A stretch of 64,000 nucleotides of DNA, from NCBI RefSeq assembly GCF_030403745.1, contig NZ_JAQMWP010000003.1:124001-188000 (forward strand), given 5' to 3'. Source of the DNA: Streptomyces sp. S.PB5 (GTDB taxonomy: Bacteria; Actinomycetota; Actinomycetes; Streptomycetales; Streptomycetaceae). Position 1 is the stretch's first letter; each line of letters starts with the position of its first letter. The position numbers were made by a program, and so were the translations under genes. The notes under the pieces are model-generated. The model searched no databases. It saw only the letters and a list, made by a program, of their open reading frames with translations, and was not told the DNA's origin. Positions 7,331-14,801 of the stretch are shown piece after piece.

Positions 7331-8653
7331 ATGGACATGGCCCCCTCCGCTCAGCCCCTCGCCCCGACCGCCCTCCCCACGGTCAACCGCCGCCGCGTAG
7401 CCACGGCCGCCGCGCTCGCCTCAGCCGTCGAGTGGTACGACTACTTCGTCTTCGGCATCGCCGCCGCCCTCGTCCTGGGCGACCTGTACTTCCCGGCGGG
7501 CAGCTCCACCGCCGGAGTCCTCGCCTCCTTCGCGACCTTCGCCGTGGGCTTCCTGGCCCGTCCGCTCGGCGGCATCGTCGCCGGCCAGCTCGGCGACAAG
7601 CGCGGCCGCAAGCCGATGCTGGTCCTCGCGCTCACCCTCATGGGCCTCGCCACGACCGGCATCGGCCTCCTGCCCACGTACGACACCATCGGCGTCGCCG
7701 CCCCGATCCTGCTGGTCGCCCTCCGCGTCCTCCAGGGCATCGCGGTCGGCGCCCAGTGGGGCGGCGCGATGCTGCTGGCCACCGAGTACGCCCCCGAGGG
7801 CAAGCGCGGTGTCTACGGCAGCGTGGTCCAACTCGGCGTCCCCATCGGCGTGGTGACCGCCAACACGGTCTTCCTGCTGGCCGGCGCCTTCACCACGGAC
7901 ACCCAGTTCGCGGCCTGGGGCTGGCGCGTGCCGTTCCTCATCGGCCTGTTCGTGCTCGGCCTCGCCTGGTACATCCACACCAAGGTCGAGGAGACCCCCG
8001 AATTCCGTGACGCGGAGCGGGCGTTGGCCGAGAAGGAGAAGTCGCAGGAGAGCTCCCCGCTGCGCACGATCCTGCGCGACCACCTCGGCACGGTCCTGCT
8101 GGCCGGCGGCTCCTTCGCCGTGAACACCGCGACCTTCTACATCCTCATCACGGGCGTCCTCGACTACACGACCCGCGAACTGGACATGAAGAAGAGCGCG
8201 GTCCTCACGGTCTCCCTCTGCGTGAGCCTCACCCAGCTGATCCTGATCCCGGCCGCGGCCGCCCTCTCGGACCGCTACGGCCGCATCCGGATCTACACCC
8301 TGGGCGCGGTGGGCATAGCCCTGTGGGCGATCCCGCTCTTCCTCCTGATCGACACGGGCTCACTGCTGTGGCTGGCCGTCGGCACGTTCGTCGCCAGCTG
8401 CTTCCTCAGCATCATGTACGGCCCCCAAGCCGCCCTGTTCGCCGAGCTGTTCACCCCGGAGATGCGCTACACCGGCGCCTCCCTCGGCTACCAGATCGCG
8501 GCGGTCGCAGGAGGCGGACTCGCCCCGTTCGTCATGGTGCTGCTCCTGGAGACCACCGGCACGTCGATGTCGGTGTCCGCCTACATCATCGGCCTCTCCG
8601 TCATCGCCCTGATCTCCATCAAGGTCCTTGCGGACAGGGCGCGTTCACGCTGA
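7331..8653 (+). CDS. MFS metabolite:H+ symporter (MHS family)
   Basis: A 440-residue inner-membrane permease with about twelve helices. SAVEWYDYFVFG near the N terminus, and the loop 2-3 motif GQLGDKRGRKPML, are hallmarks of the metabolite:H+ symporters that take up carboxylates such as citrate, 2-oxoglutarate, shikimate or betaine. An in-frame GTG lies at 7322, but GGAG at 7317-7320 is correctly spaced only for the ATG at 7331. The promoter carries the CATAC...GTATG palindrome shared with two acyl-CoA gene sets, so an organic or short-chain keto/hydroxy acid is a reasonable substrate. Its end overlaps the convergent DMT gene by 9 bp. Confidence 0.85.
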   Translation: MDMAPSAQPLAPTALPTVNRRRVATAAALASAVEWYDYFVFGIAAALVLGDLYFPAGSSTAGVLASFATFAVGFLARPLGGIVAGQLGDKRGRKPMLVLALTLMGLATTGIGLLPTYDTIGVAAPILLVALRVLQGIAVGAQWGGAMLLATEYAPEGKRGVYGSVVQLGVPIGVVTANTVFLLAGAFTTDTQFAAWGWRVPFLIGLFVLGLAWYIHTKVEETPEFRDAERALAEKEKSQESSPLRTILRDHLGTVLLAGGSFAVNTATFYILITGVLDYTTRELDMKKSAVLTVSLCVSLTQLILIPAAAALSDRYGRIRIYTLGAVGIALWAIPLFLLIDTGSLLWLAVGTFVASCFLSIMYGPQAALFAELFTPEMRYTGASLGYQIAAVAGGGLAPFVMVLLLETTGTSMSVSAYIIGLSVIALISIKVLADRARSR

Positions 8654-9571
8654 CTCGGTGACCTTCGCGGGCCGCGGTCCGACAGCCGCGGCCCGCGAAC
8701 GGGACCGGGACCGGGACACCGCCACACCGGCCAGACACAGCGCCCCGCCCGCCAGCGTGAGCAGCCCCGGCACCTCACCGAGCGCCACCCACGACATCAG
8801 CACGACGAGTGCCGGCACCGCATAGGTGGTCGCGCCCATCCGCCCGGCGGTCGTACGGGCCAGGGCGTACGCCCAGGTGGTGAAGGCCAGCGCGGTCGGG
8901 AAGACGCCCAGATAGACCATGTTGAGGGTCGCCGACACGGGCGCGTCCGCGACCTCGTGGACCAGCTGCCCGGCGAACGGCAGACAGACCACGGCCCCGA
9001 CGAGACAGCCGTACGTCGTCACCTGCAGCGCGCTCGCCGAGCCGAGGGCGGGCTTCTGCGCCACGACGCCGCCCGCGTACGCGACGGCCGCGAGCAGACA
9101 CAGCACGACCCCGAGCACCGAGGACTTGCCCTCGCCCGACATCGACAGCCCCACGGCGACGGCTCCGGCGAACGACACCGCCATCCCCGCGAGCAGCCTC
9201 GGCGGCAGCGCGTCGCCGAGTATCCGTGCGCCCAGCAGCGCGATGAGGATGGGGCCGACGTTCACCACGAGCGCGGCGGTTCCGGCGTCCACCTGCTGCT
9301 CGCCCCAGTTGAGGACGACCATGTAGATGCCGAACCAGAGGATCCCGGAGACCAGGATGCCGGGCCACGCGGCGCGAGGAGGCAGCCCTTCCCGCCGTAC
9401 GGCACAGATGGCACCCAGCGTCACGACTCCCGCCAGCAGCCGCCCGAGCGCGAGGGCGCCCGGCGAGTACTCGGCTCCGGCGCTTCGGATGGAGACGAAG
9501 GCGGAGGCCCACAGGACGACGGTGACGGTGGCTGCGCCGGCGGCGAGGAGGTCGGTGCGGCGGGGGTTCAT
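8645..9571 (-). CDS. EamA/DMT-family exporter
   Basis: About 308 residues with ten hydrophobic helices in two EamA halves (VVLWASAFVSIRSAG in helix 1; a second EamA repeat after about residue 150). The family exports amino acids, metabolites or drugs. Two ATGs are adjacent: AGGAG is only one base from the first (9574) and four from the second (9571), so I prefer the second. It lies 125 bp downstream of an ArsR-type regulator on the same strand, which may control it. The C terminus is basic (SRSRSRSRAAA). Substrate unknown. Confidence 0.85.
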   Translation of the reverse strand: MNPRRTDLLAAGAATVTVVLWASAFVSIRSAGAEYSPGALALGRLLAGVVTLGAICAVRREGLPPRAAWPGILVSGILWFGIYMVVLNWGEQQVDAGTAALVVNVGPILIALLGARILGDALPPRLLAGMAVSFAGAVAVGLSMSGEGKSSVLGVVLCLLAAVAYAGGVVAQKPALGSASALQVTTYGCLVGAVVCLPFAGQLVHEVADAPVSATLNMVYLGVFPTALAFTTWAYALARTTAGRMGATTYAVPALVVLMSWVALGEVPGLLTLAGGALCLAGVAVSRSRSRSRAAAVGPRPAKVTESA

Positions 9572-9695
9572 CATGCTCCTGAGGTTAGGAAGAACGGCGA
9601 AAAAAGGCTCGCGGATTTCGGGCGCGGTGCCGGCGGCGCCCCGGAGGGTCGCGGGTGTGACCGGCCACGACGCAGCCGCAGGCGGGTGGCGGGAG

Positions 9696-10424
9696 TCACT
9701 GCAACACCCCCGCCTCGATCCCCAGCAGCTCCGCCAGCGCCCGCTCTCCCGCCGCCGTCACCTTCACCGCCCTCTCGGACCCGATCCGCACGCACCACCC
9801 TTCCTCCAGCGCATGCCGGCAGAACGCCGCCCCCGCGACCCCCGCCAGATGAGGTCGCCGTTCCGTCCAGTCGAGGCAGGCGCGAGCCAGCGGCCTGCGC
9901 CCTTTCCTCTCCAGGGCGATACCCGTCACGTCGAACCAGGCCAGCCCCGCCTCCGTGAGCGCGAACCCGGTGTCCTGCGACAGCAGTCGACGTGCCGTCA
10001 TCGCATCCGTCACCGCGATCCCCAGCCGCCCCGCGAGATGGTCGTAACAGGTCCGCCCGCGAGCCATCGCCGACCCCGCACTCGCCTCCCGAAGACTCCG
10101 CGGCCGTACGACCGCCTGCGGCGTCACATGAGACGCCAGCTCCTCCACCAGCTGAGCCACCCGCGCATCCGCGAGCCGCACATACCGGTGCCGCCCCTGC
10201 CGTTCCTCGGCCAGCAGCCCACCGGCGACGAGCTTGCCCAGATGCTCGCTCAGGGTCGACGCCGCGACCCCCGCGCGCCGCGCCAGCTCACTGGCGGTCC
10301 AGGCCCGCCCGTCGAGCAGCGCCAGCAGACACGAGGCACGCGTCTCGTCGGCGAGGAGCCCGGCGAGGCGGGCCAGCTCGGCCGCCTGAGGGCTCCTCGC
10401 GGTCCCGGTGGTTCTGGAAGTCAT
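9696..10424 (-). CDS. ArsR-family winged-helix regulator
   Basis: A 242-residue regulator. Residues about 14-95 form an ArsR-type winged helix (LADETRASCLLALL, then ELARRAGVAASTLSEHLGKL as helix-turn-helix, then QGRHRYVRLAD as wing). The remaining ~140 residues are a second, mostly helical effector domain of the kind found in larger actinobacterial ArsR proteins. No metal-binding Cys pair is seen in the recognition helix, so it is probably not a metal sensor. It is immediately upstream of the DMT exporter on the same strand and probably regulates it. Confidence 0.82.
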   Translation of the reverse strand: MTSRTTGTARSPQAAELARLAGLLADETRASCLLALLDGRAWTASELARRAGVAASTLSEHLGKLVAGGLLAEERQGRHRYVRLADARVAQLVEELASHVTPQAVVRPRSLREASAGSAMARGRTCYDHLAGRLGIAVTDAMTARRLLSQDTGFALTEAGLAWFDVTGIALERKGRRPLARACLDWTERRPHLAGVAGAAFCRHALEEGWCVRIGSERAVKVTAAGERALAELLGIEAGVLQ

Positions 10425-10470
10425 GTCTCACAGCATGCGCCCCGGACACTTCGGCGCCGGCCGAACCGTC

Positions 10471-11112
10471 CTAGGCGTCCCGCCGTACCTGCTCGTACTG
10501 CTGCGCAAGCCCGTCCAGCAAAGCCGCGAGCCCTGTCTCGAACGCCCGCTCGTCGATCTTCTCCTGCTGCTCGGCCAGCAGATGGGCCTGCCCGAGATGC
10601 GGATAGTCGGCGGGGTCGTACGCGCTTTGGTCGTCGACGAAGCCTCCGGCGAAGGACCCCAGCGCGGATCCCATGATGAAGTACCGCATCAGCGCGCCGA
10701 TCGACGTCGCCTGCGCGGGCGGCCACCCGGCGTCGACCATCGCCCCGTACACCGCGTCCGCGAGCCGCAGCCCCGCGGGCCGCCGTCCGGGCCCCCGGGC
10801 CAGCACCGGGACGATGTTCGGATGGTCGCGCAACGCGGCCCGATACGACACGGCCCAGTCGTGCAGCGCGGTCCGCCACTCCCGTCCGTCCTCGAACATC
10901 GACAGGTCGACCTGTGCGCTCACCGAGTCGGCGACGGTCTCCAGGATCTCGTCCTTCGTGCGGAAGTGGTTGTAGAGCGAGGGTCCGCTCACTCCGAGCT
11001 CCGCGGCGAGCCGTCGCGTGGAGACGGCCGCGAGGCCCTCCGTGTCCACGAGCGCGCGGGCCGTGCCGACGATCCGGTCGGTGCTGAGAAGGGGCTTGCG
11101 CGGTCGGGCCAT
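10471..11112 (-). CDS. TetR-family regulator (divergent from acyl-CoA dehydrogenase)
   Basis: 213 residues. The N-terminal helix-turn-helix runs RIVGTARALVDTEGLAAVST, then GVSGPSLYNHFRTKDEIL. The C-terminal domain is of the TetR_C (tetracycline-repressor-like) type. The start at 11112 (MARPRKP) is preferred over an ATG nine bases upstream because it gives the usual TetR N terminus; neither has a strong ribosome site. It is divergent from the acyl-CoA dehydrogenase, and the 19-bp palindrome at 11139-11157 lies between them. It is expected to repress both itself and that gene, and perhaps the aldehyde dehydrogenase operon at 4.6 kb, which has the same palindrome. Confidence 0.88.
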   Translation of the reverse strand: MARPRKPLLSTDRIVGTARALVDTEGLAAVSTRRLAAELGVSGPSLYNHFRTKDEILETVADSVSAQVDLSMFEDGREWRTALHDWAVSYRAALRDHPNIVPVLARGPGRRPAGLRLADAVYGAMVDAGWPPAQATSIGALMRYFIMGSALGSFAGGFVDDQSAYDPADYPHLGQAHLLAEQQEKIDERAFETGLAALLDGLAQQYEQVRRDA

Positions 11113-11138
11113 GGCGCACATAGTAGGGCTGCGACTGG

Positions 11139-11157
11139 AAACTAGCAGTGCTAATTT
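11139..11157. promoter_or_regulatory. 19-bp palindromic operator between TetR and acyl-CoA dehydrogenase
   Basis: AAACTAGCA-G-TGCTAATTT is a 9-1-9 inverted repeat with one mismatch in the divergent promoter region. It matches the palindrome at 4583-4601 in length, centre and arms. It overlaps the most AT-rich part of the region (TAATTTAAAT), which probably contains the -10 element. Confidence 0.7.
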
Positions 11158-11218
11158 AAATGTACGGCTTTCAAGTGGCGGCAAGCGGCCGCGACCGGCT
11201 CTCAAGTGGGGTGATCGC

Positions 11219-12409
11219 GTGGTGAACCTGGGTCTCAGCGAGGAGCAGCAGGCCGTACGGCAGCTCGCCCGGGACTTCGTGGACCGGGAGATCGCCCCGC
11301 ATGTGATCACCTGGGACCGCGCCGAGGAAGTGGACCGCGGGATCGTCAAGAAGCTCGGCGAGGTCGGCTTCCTGGGCCTGACCCTCGACGAGGAGTACGG
11401 CGGCTCGGGCGGCGACCACCTCGCGTACTGCCTGGTCACGGAGGAGCTGGGCCGCGGCGACTCCTCGGTCCGCGGGATCGTCTCCGTCTCCCTCGGCCTG
11501 GTCGCGAAGACGATCGCGTCCTGGGGGAGCGAGGCCCAGAAGCGCCAGTGGCTCCCCGGCCTCACCTCCGGCGAACTGGTCGGCTGCTTCGGCCTCACCG
11601 AACCCGGCACCGGCTCCGACGCGGGCAACCTCACCACCCGTGCCGTACGCGACGATGGGGGCCCCTCCCGCTCGAGCGGAGCCGAGAGTGGGGGAGGCTA
11701 CGTCATCAACGGCACCAAGATGTTCATCACCAACGGCACCTGGGCCGACGTGGTCCTCCTCTTCGCCCGCTCCACGGACGCCCCCGGCCACAAGGGCGTC
11801 TCCGCCTTCCTGGTACCGACCGACACCCCCGGCCTGACCCGCCGCACCATCCACGGCAAGCTCGGCCTGCGCGGCCAGGCGACGGCCGAACTGGTCCTGG
11901 AGGACGTACGGGTCCCCGCGAGCGCCATGCTCGCCCCCGAGGGCAAGGGCTTCTCGGTCGCGATGTCCGCCCTGGCCAAGGGCCGGATGTCGGTGGCGGC
12001 AGGCTGCGTGGGCATAGCCCAGGCTGCCCTCGACGCGGCGCTCGGGTACGCCGGCGAACGCGAACAGTTCGGCAAGACCATCGCCCACCACCAACTCGTC
12101 CAGGAACTGATCACCGACATAGCCGTGGACGTCGACGCGGCCCGCCTGCTCACCTGGCGCGTGGCCGACCTCATCGACCGTGGTCAGCCCTTCGCCACGG
12201 AATCCTCCAAGGCCAAACTCTTCGCCTCCGAAGCGGCGGTCCGTGCCGCCAACAACGCCCTCCAGGTCTTCGGCGGCTACGGCTACATCGACGAGTACCC
12301 GGCCGGCAAACTCCTCCGCGACGCCCGCGTCATGACCCTCTACGAGGGCACCAGCCAGATCCAGAAACTGGTCATCGGCCGCGCGCTCACCGGAGTTTCG
12401 GCCTTCTGA
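11219..12409 (+). CDS. Acyl-CoA dehydrogenase with a repeat-derived insert
   Basis: About 396 residues, FAD-dependent. It has the FAD-binding motif CFGLTEPGTGSDAGN and the family signatures GCVGIAQAALDAALGYA and QVFGGYGYIDEYPAGKLLRDAR. The catalytic Glu is in LYEGTSQIQ. The start is one of two consecutive GTG codons (11219/11222), with GGGG seven bases before the first. Odd: in the mid domain, between VRDD and YVINGTKMFITN, there are about 14 extra residues (GGPSRSSGAESGGG) encoded by a GC-rich palindromic element at 11656-11697. The frame is kept, so the enzyme may still be active with an enlarged surface loop. Regulated by the divergent TetR (inference). Confidence 0.9.
   Translation: MVNLGLSEEQQAVRQLARDFVDREIAPHVITWDRAEEVDRGIVKKLGEVGFLGLTLDEEYGGSGGDHLAYCLVTEELGRGDSSVRGIVSVSLGLVAKTIASWGSEAQKRQWLPGLTSGELVGCFGLTEPGTGSDAGNLTTRAVRDDGGPSRSSGAESGGGYVINGTKMFITNGTWADVVLLFARSTDAPGHKGVSAFLVPTDTPGLTRRTIHGKLGLRGQATAELVLEDVRVPASAMLAPEGKGFSVAMSALAKGRMSVAAGCVGIAQAALDAALGYAGEREQFGKTIAHHQLVQELITDIAVDVDAARLLTWRVADLIDRGQPFATESSKAKLFASEAAVRAANNALQVFGGYGYIDEYPAGKLLRDARVMTLYEGTSQIQKLVIGRALTGVSAF
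11656..11697. repeat. Short palindromic interspersed-type element inside a coding sequence
   Basis: Segment of about 42 bp: a G-run, CCCCTCCC, a perfect palindrome CCGCTCGAGCGG (11668-11679), then GAGCCGAGAGTGGGGGAGG. I recall similar G-rich/CTCGAG palindromes scattered between genes in Streptomyces genomes. Here the element lies within an acyl-CoA dehydrogenase gene and is translated. Its length keeps the frame. Confidence 0.6.
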
Positions 12410-12469
12410 GTACGTTTCTGAGTACCTCGACGGATGTGGCGCAGGCCACTGCCGCCGAATCATGGCGCC

Positions 12470-12757
12470 ATGAGTGACACACCGGTCAAGCAGCAGAGCA
12501 CGGCCGCCTTCTACGGCCAGGCCGTCGCCTCGTTCGTCATCGCCATGGTCGCGACGAGCGTCGGTATCTACCAGTTGCACGCCGACGCCTGGGTGCGTGC
12601 CTTCCTGGCGATCGCCGTCCTCTACCTCGTCACCTCCGCCTTCACCCTCGCCAAGGTGATCCGGGACCGCCAGGAGGCCGGCCAGATCGTCAGCCGGGTC
12701 GACCAGGCGCGGCTGGAGAAGCTGCTCGCCGAACACGACCCCTTCGAAAAGCTCTGA
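12470..12757 (+). CDS. YiaA/YiaB-family small membrane protein
   Basis: 95 residues with two transmembrane helices (about 15-36 and 42-62), separated by a very short turn containing HADAWVRAF, the pattern of the YiaAB two-helix domain. The C-terminal third is charged and faces the cytoplasm (VDQARLEKLLAEHDPFEKL). Function is unknown in the family. It follows the acyl-CoA dehydrogenase by 60 bp on the same strand and may be cotranscribed. The ATG at 12470 gives the conserved N terminus; an in-frame ATG at 12434 would add an unlike peptide. Confidence 0.78.
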   Translation: MSDTPVKQQSTAAFYGQAVASFVIAMVATSVGIYQLHADAWVRAFLAIAVLYLVTSAFTLAKVIRDRQEAGQIVSRVDQARLEKLLAEHDPFEKL

Positions 12758-12766
12758 GCGGCCAGG

Positions 12767-12782
12767 CTAAGCGCCCGCTCAC
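12767..12782. promoter_or_regulatory. Possible imperfect operator before TetR gene (CTAAGC type)
   Basis: CTAAGC-GCCC-GCTCAC matches the perfect CTAAGC-GACT-GCTTAG dyad at 13945-13960 in the left arm, the 4-nt spacing and four of six right-arm bases. It lies about 50 bp before the TetR gene. A weak autoregulatory site is possible. Confidence 0.3.
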
Positions 12783-12830
12783 CTTCGGCGGTATGGTGGT
12801 GCCTCTGTCAGTGGAGAGGGGCACCAAGCG

Positions 12831-13454
12831 ATGAGTACGGCGGAGGAGACGGCCGGTGGCGAGACGTCGGCGTGGGGCGAGGTCACGCCCGACGCGGCCA
12901 GGAGGCTGCTGATCGCCGCGGTGGAGGCCTTCGCCGAGCGCGGCTACCACGCCACCACGACCCGCGACATCGCGGGCCGGGCCGGTATGAGCCCGGCGGC
13001 GCTCTACATCCACTACAAGACCAAAGAAGAACTCCTGCACCGCATCAGCCGCATCGGCCACGCGAAGGCCCTGGAGATCCTCCAGACGGCGTCCCGCCGC
13101 GAGGGCGCGGCCGCCGAGCGCCTCGCGGACGCGGTCAGCAGCTTCGTCGGCTGGCACGCGGGCGGCCGCACCACCGCCCGCGTCGTCCAGTACGAACTGG
13201 ACTCCCTCGGCCCGGACGCCCGCGCCGAGATCCTCGCCCTGCGCCGCCAGTGCGACGCCGAGGTCCGGAGCATCATCGAGGACGGCGTGGCCTCGGGCGA
13301 GTTCGACGTCCTGGACGTCAAGGGCACCACCCTCGCCGTCCTCTCCCTCTGCATCGACGTGGCCCGCTGGTTCACCGTCGAGGGCCCCATGACCCCGGAA
13401 GAGGTCGGTGCGCTCTACGCCGACCTGGTCCTGCGGATGGTGGGCATCAAGTAG
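12831..13454 (+). CDS. TetR-family regulator
   Basis: 207 residues. The helix-turn-helix is in LLIAAVEAFAERGYHATTT and MSPAALYIHYKTKEELLHRI. The C-terminal ligand domain contains VVQYELDSLGPDARAEI, as in TetR regulators of acyl-CoA metabolism. A GAGAGGGGC ribosome site precedes the ATG. It is convergent with the MaoC hydratase; the two stop codons abut (TAG/CTA at 13452-13457). The MaoC promoter carries a perfect CTAAGC/GCTTAG dyad and this gene an imperfect one, so it is the natural candidate to control both. The ligand is probably an acyl-CoA (inference). Confidence 0.85.
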   Translation: MSTAEETAGGETSAWGEVTPDAARRLLIAAVEAFAERGYHATTTRDIAGRAGMSPAALYIHYKTKEELLHRISRIGHAKALEILQTASRREGAAAERLADAVSSFVGWHAGGRTTARVVQYELDSLGPDARAEILALRRQCDAEVRSIIEDGVASGEFDVLDVKGTTLAVLSLCIDVARWFTVEGPMTPEEVGALYADLVLRMVGIK

Positions 13455-13916
13455 CTACAGGTAGTACCGGGACACGGACTCCGCGACACACACCGGCTTG
13501 TCCCCGCCCTCGCGCTCCACGCTGAAGCCGACGGTGACCTGAACGCCACCCGCCACGTCCTCCACGCCGTTGATCGTGGCGGTGGCCCGCAGCCGCGACC
13601 CGACCGGCACGGGCGAGGGGAACCGCACCTTGTTGGTCCCGTAGTTGACGCCCATCTTCACGCCTTCGACCTTGATCAGCTGAGGCCCGAACAGCGGAAG
13701 CAGCGACAGCGTCAGATACCCGTGCGCGATGGTGGTCCCAAAAGGCCCAGCAGCAGCTTTCTCAGGATCGACATGAATCCACTGATGATCGCCAGTGGCC
13801 TCCGCGAAAAGATCGATCCGCTTCTGATCGACCTCCAGCCAGTCGGTGTACCCCAACTGCTCACCCACCGCGGCCTTCAGTCCATCGGCCCCTGCAAACA
13901 CCCTCGGCTCCGCCAT
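13455..13916 (-). CDS. MaoC-like (R)-specific enoyl-CoA hydratase/dehydratase
   Basis: 153 residues, a single hot-dog domain. The hydratase motif FAEATGDHQWIHVDPEKAA carries the catalytic Asp and His, and is followed by GTTIAHGYLTLSL. It acts on trans-2-enoyl-CoA or related thioesters. The start at 13916 is chosen because GGGAGG lies seven bases upstream; an in-frame ATG at 13931 would overlap that site. Convergent with the TetR gene and divergent from soxR; the intergenic region holds a perfect dyad (13945-13960). Confidence 0.88.
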   Translation of the reverse strand: MAEPRVFAGADGLKAAVGEQLGYTDWLEVDQKRIDLFAEATGDHQWIHVDPEKAAAGPFGTTIAHGYLTLSLLPLFGPQLIKVEGVKMGVNYGTNKVRFPSPVPVGSRLRATATINGVEDVAGGVQVTVGFSVEREGGDKPVCVAESVSRYYL

Positions 13917-13944
13917 GTCCCGGCCTCCCATGCCGTCCTCACAT

Positions 13945-13960
13945 CTAAGCGACTGCTTAG
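13945..13960. promoter_or_regulatory. CTAAGC/GCTTAG dyad operator in the MaoC promoter
   Basis: CTAAGC-GACT-GCTTAG is a perfect 6-4-6 inverted repeat, 29 bp upstream of the MaoC start codon, between MaoC and soxR. It is followed by a further GCATGC palindrome. It is the size and shape of a TetR operator; the nearby TetR at 12.8 kb is the obvious candidate. Confidence 0.6.
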
Positions 13961-14023
13961 CATGCTAGTCCCGGATTCCGATGTCAACGGACCGGACCCC
14001 CGCCGCTGGGTAGGGTTCGAGGG

Positions 14024-14530
14024 GTGCCCCAGATTCCCGAGAAGATCCACGAGCTCACGGTCGGCCAGCTCGCCGCCCGCAGCGGCGCCGCCGTCTCCGC
14101 CCTGCACTTCTACGAGTCCAAGGGCCTGATCGACAGCCGTCGCACCACCGGCAACCAGCGCCGCTACACCCGTGACACGCTCCGCCGGGTCGCCTTCATC
14201 CGAGCCGCCCAGCGCGTAGGCATCCCCCTGGCCACGATCCGCGAGGCCCTGGCCGAACTCCCCGAGGGACGCACCCCCACCCGCGAGGACTGGGCCCACC
14301 TCTCCGAGGCCTGGCGCGCGGAACTGGACGAGCGCATCAAACAGCTCAACCGTCTGAGAGACCACCTGACCGACTGCATCGGCTGCGGCTGCCTCTCCCT
14401 GGCCACCTGCGTCCTGTCCAACCCGGACGACGTGTTCGGCCAACGCCAGTCGGGTTCAAGACTGCTGGTGGAACGCAAGCCGGCCGAACACACGGAGCCC
14501 TGCCGGCAGGACGCAACCCCCTGCAACTGA
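14024..14530 (+). CDS. soxR: Redox-sensitive MerR-family activator SoxR
   Basis: 168 residues. The N-terminal MerR helix-turn-helix is [21 protein letters not shown] dimerisation helix follows, then the iron-sulfur ligand cluster C-x2-C-x-C-x5-C in [12 protein letters not shown]. In streptomycetes SoxR senses redox-active metabolites such as the organism's own quinone antibiotics rather than driving soxS. The start is GTG, and a TAGGGT -10 element lies at 14011-14016, seven bases away, so the message is probably leaderless. Divergent from MaoC, convergent with the RNA ligase. The protein has a longer C-terminal tail than E. coli SoxR. Confidence 0.93.
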   Translation: MPQIPEKIHELTVGQLAARSGAAVSALHFYESKGLIDSRRTTGNQRRYTRDTLRRVAFIRAAQRVGIPLATIREALAELPEGRTPTREDWAHLSEAWRAELDERIKQLNRLRDHLTDCIGCGCLSLATCVLSNPDDVFGQRQSGSRLLVERKPAEHTEPCRQDATPCN

Positions 14531-14622
14531 GGGCCACGGGGCGCCGGACGGCCCATGGGCCCGGAGGGGCCACGGAGCCGCGCCGGCGCAACGGCGAGCA
14601 GGGGACGTGTCGGGGGGGTGTC

Positions 14623-14640
14623 CGCCCGCAGCGGCGGGCG
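14623..14640. terminator. Possible bidirectional hairpin between soxR and RNA ligase
   Basis: CGCCCGC-AGCG-GCGGGCG is a perfect 7-bp stem with a 4-nt loop, in the 271-bp gap between convergent genes. The rest of 14531-14801 is GC-rich with no gene that I can support. Confidence 0.4.
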
Positions 14641-14801
14641 TCCGGCACCGTTACGTCTGGAGCTGCCGAGCCGCCCGACCGAGGACGGACACCCCCCGGC
14701 GCGGCCCCGACCCCCGATGGCGAGCAGTGCGCGACGCGAACCCCACCCCACCCGCGCAGGCCGCCGCAGGCACCCCGCCCCACCGCCGGAGGCACAGGCG
14801 C

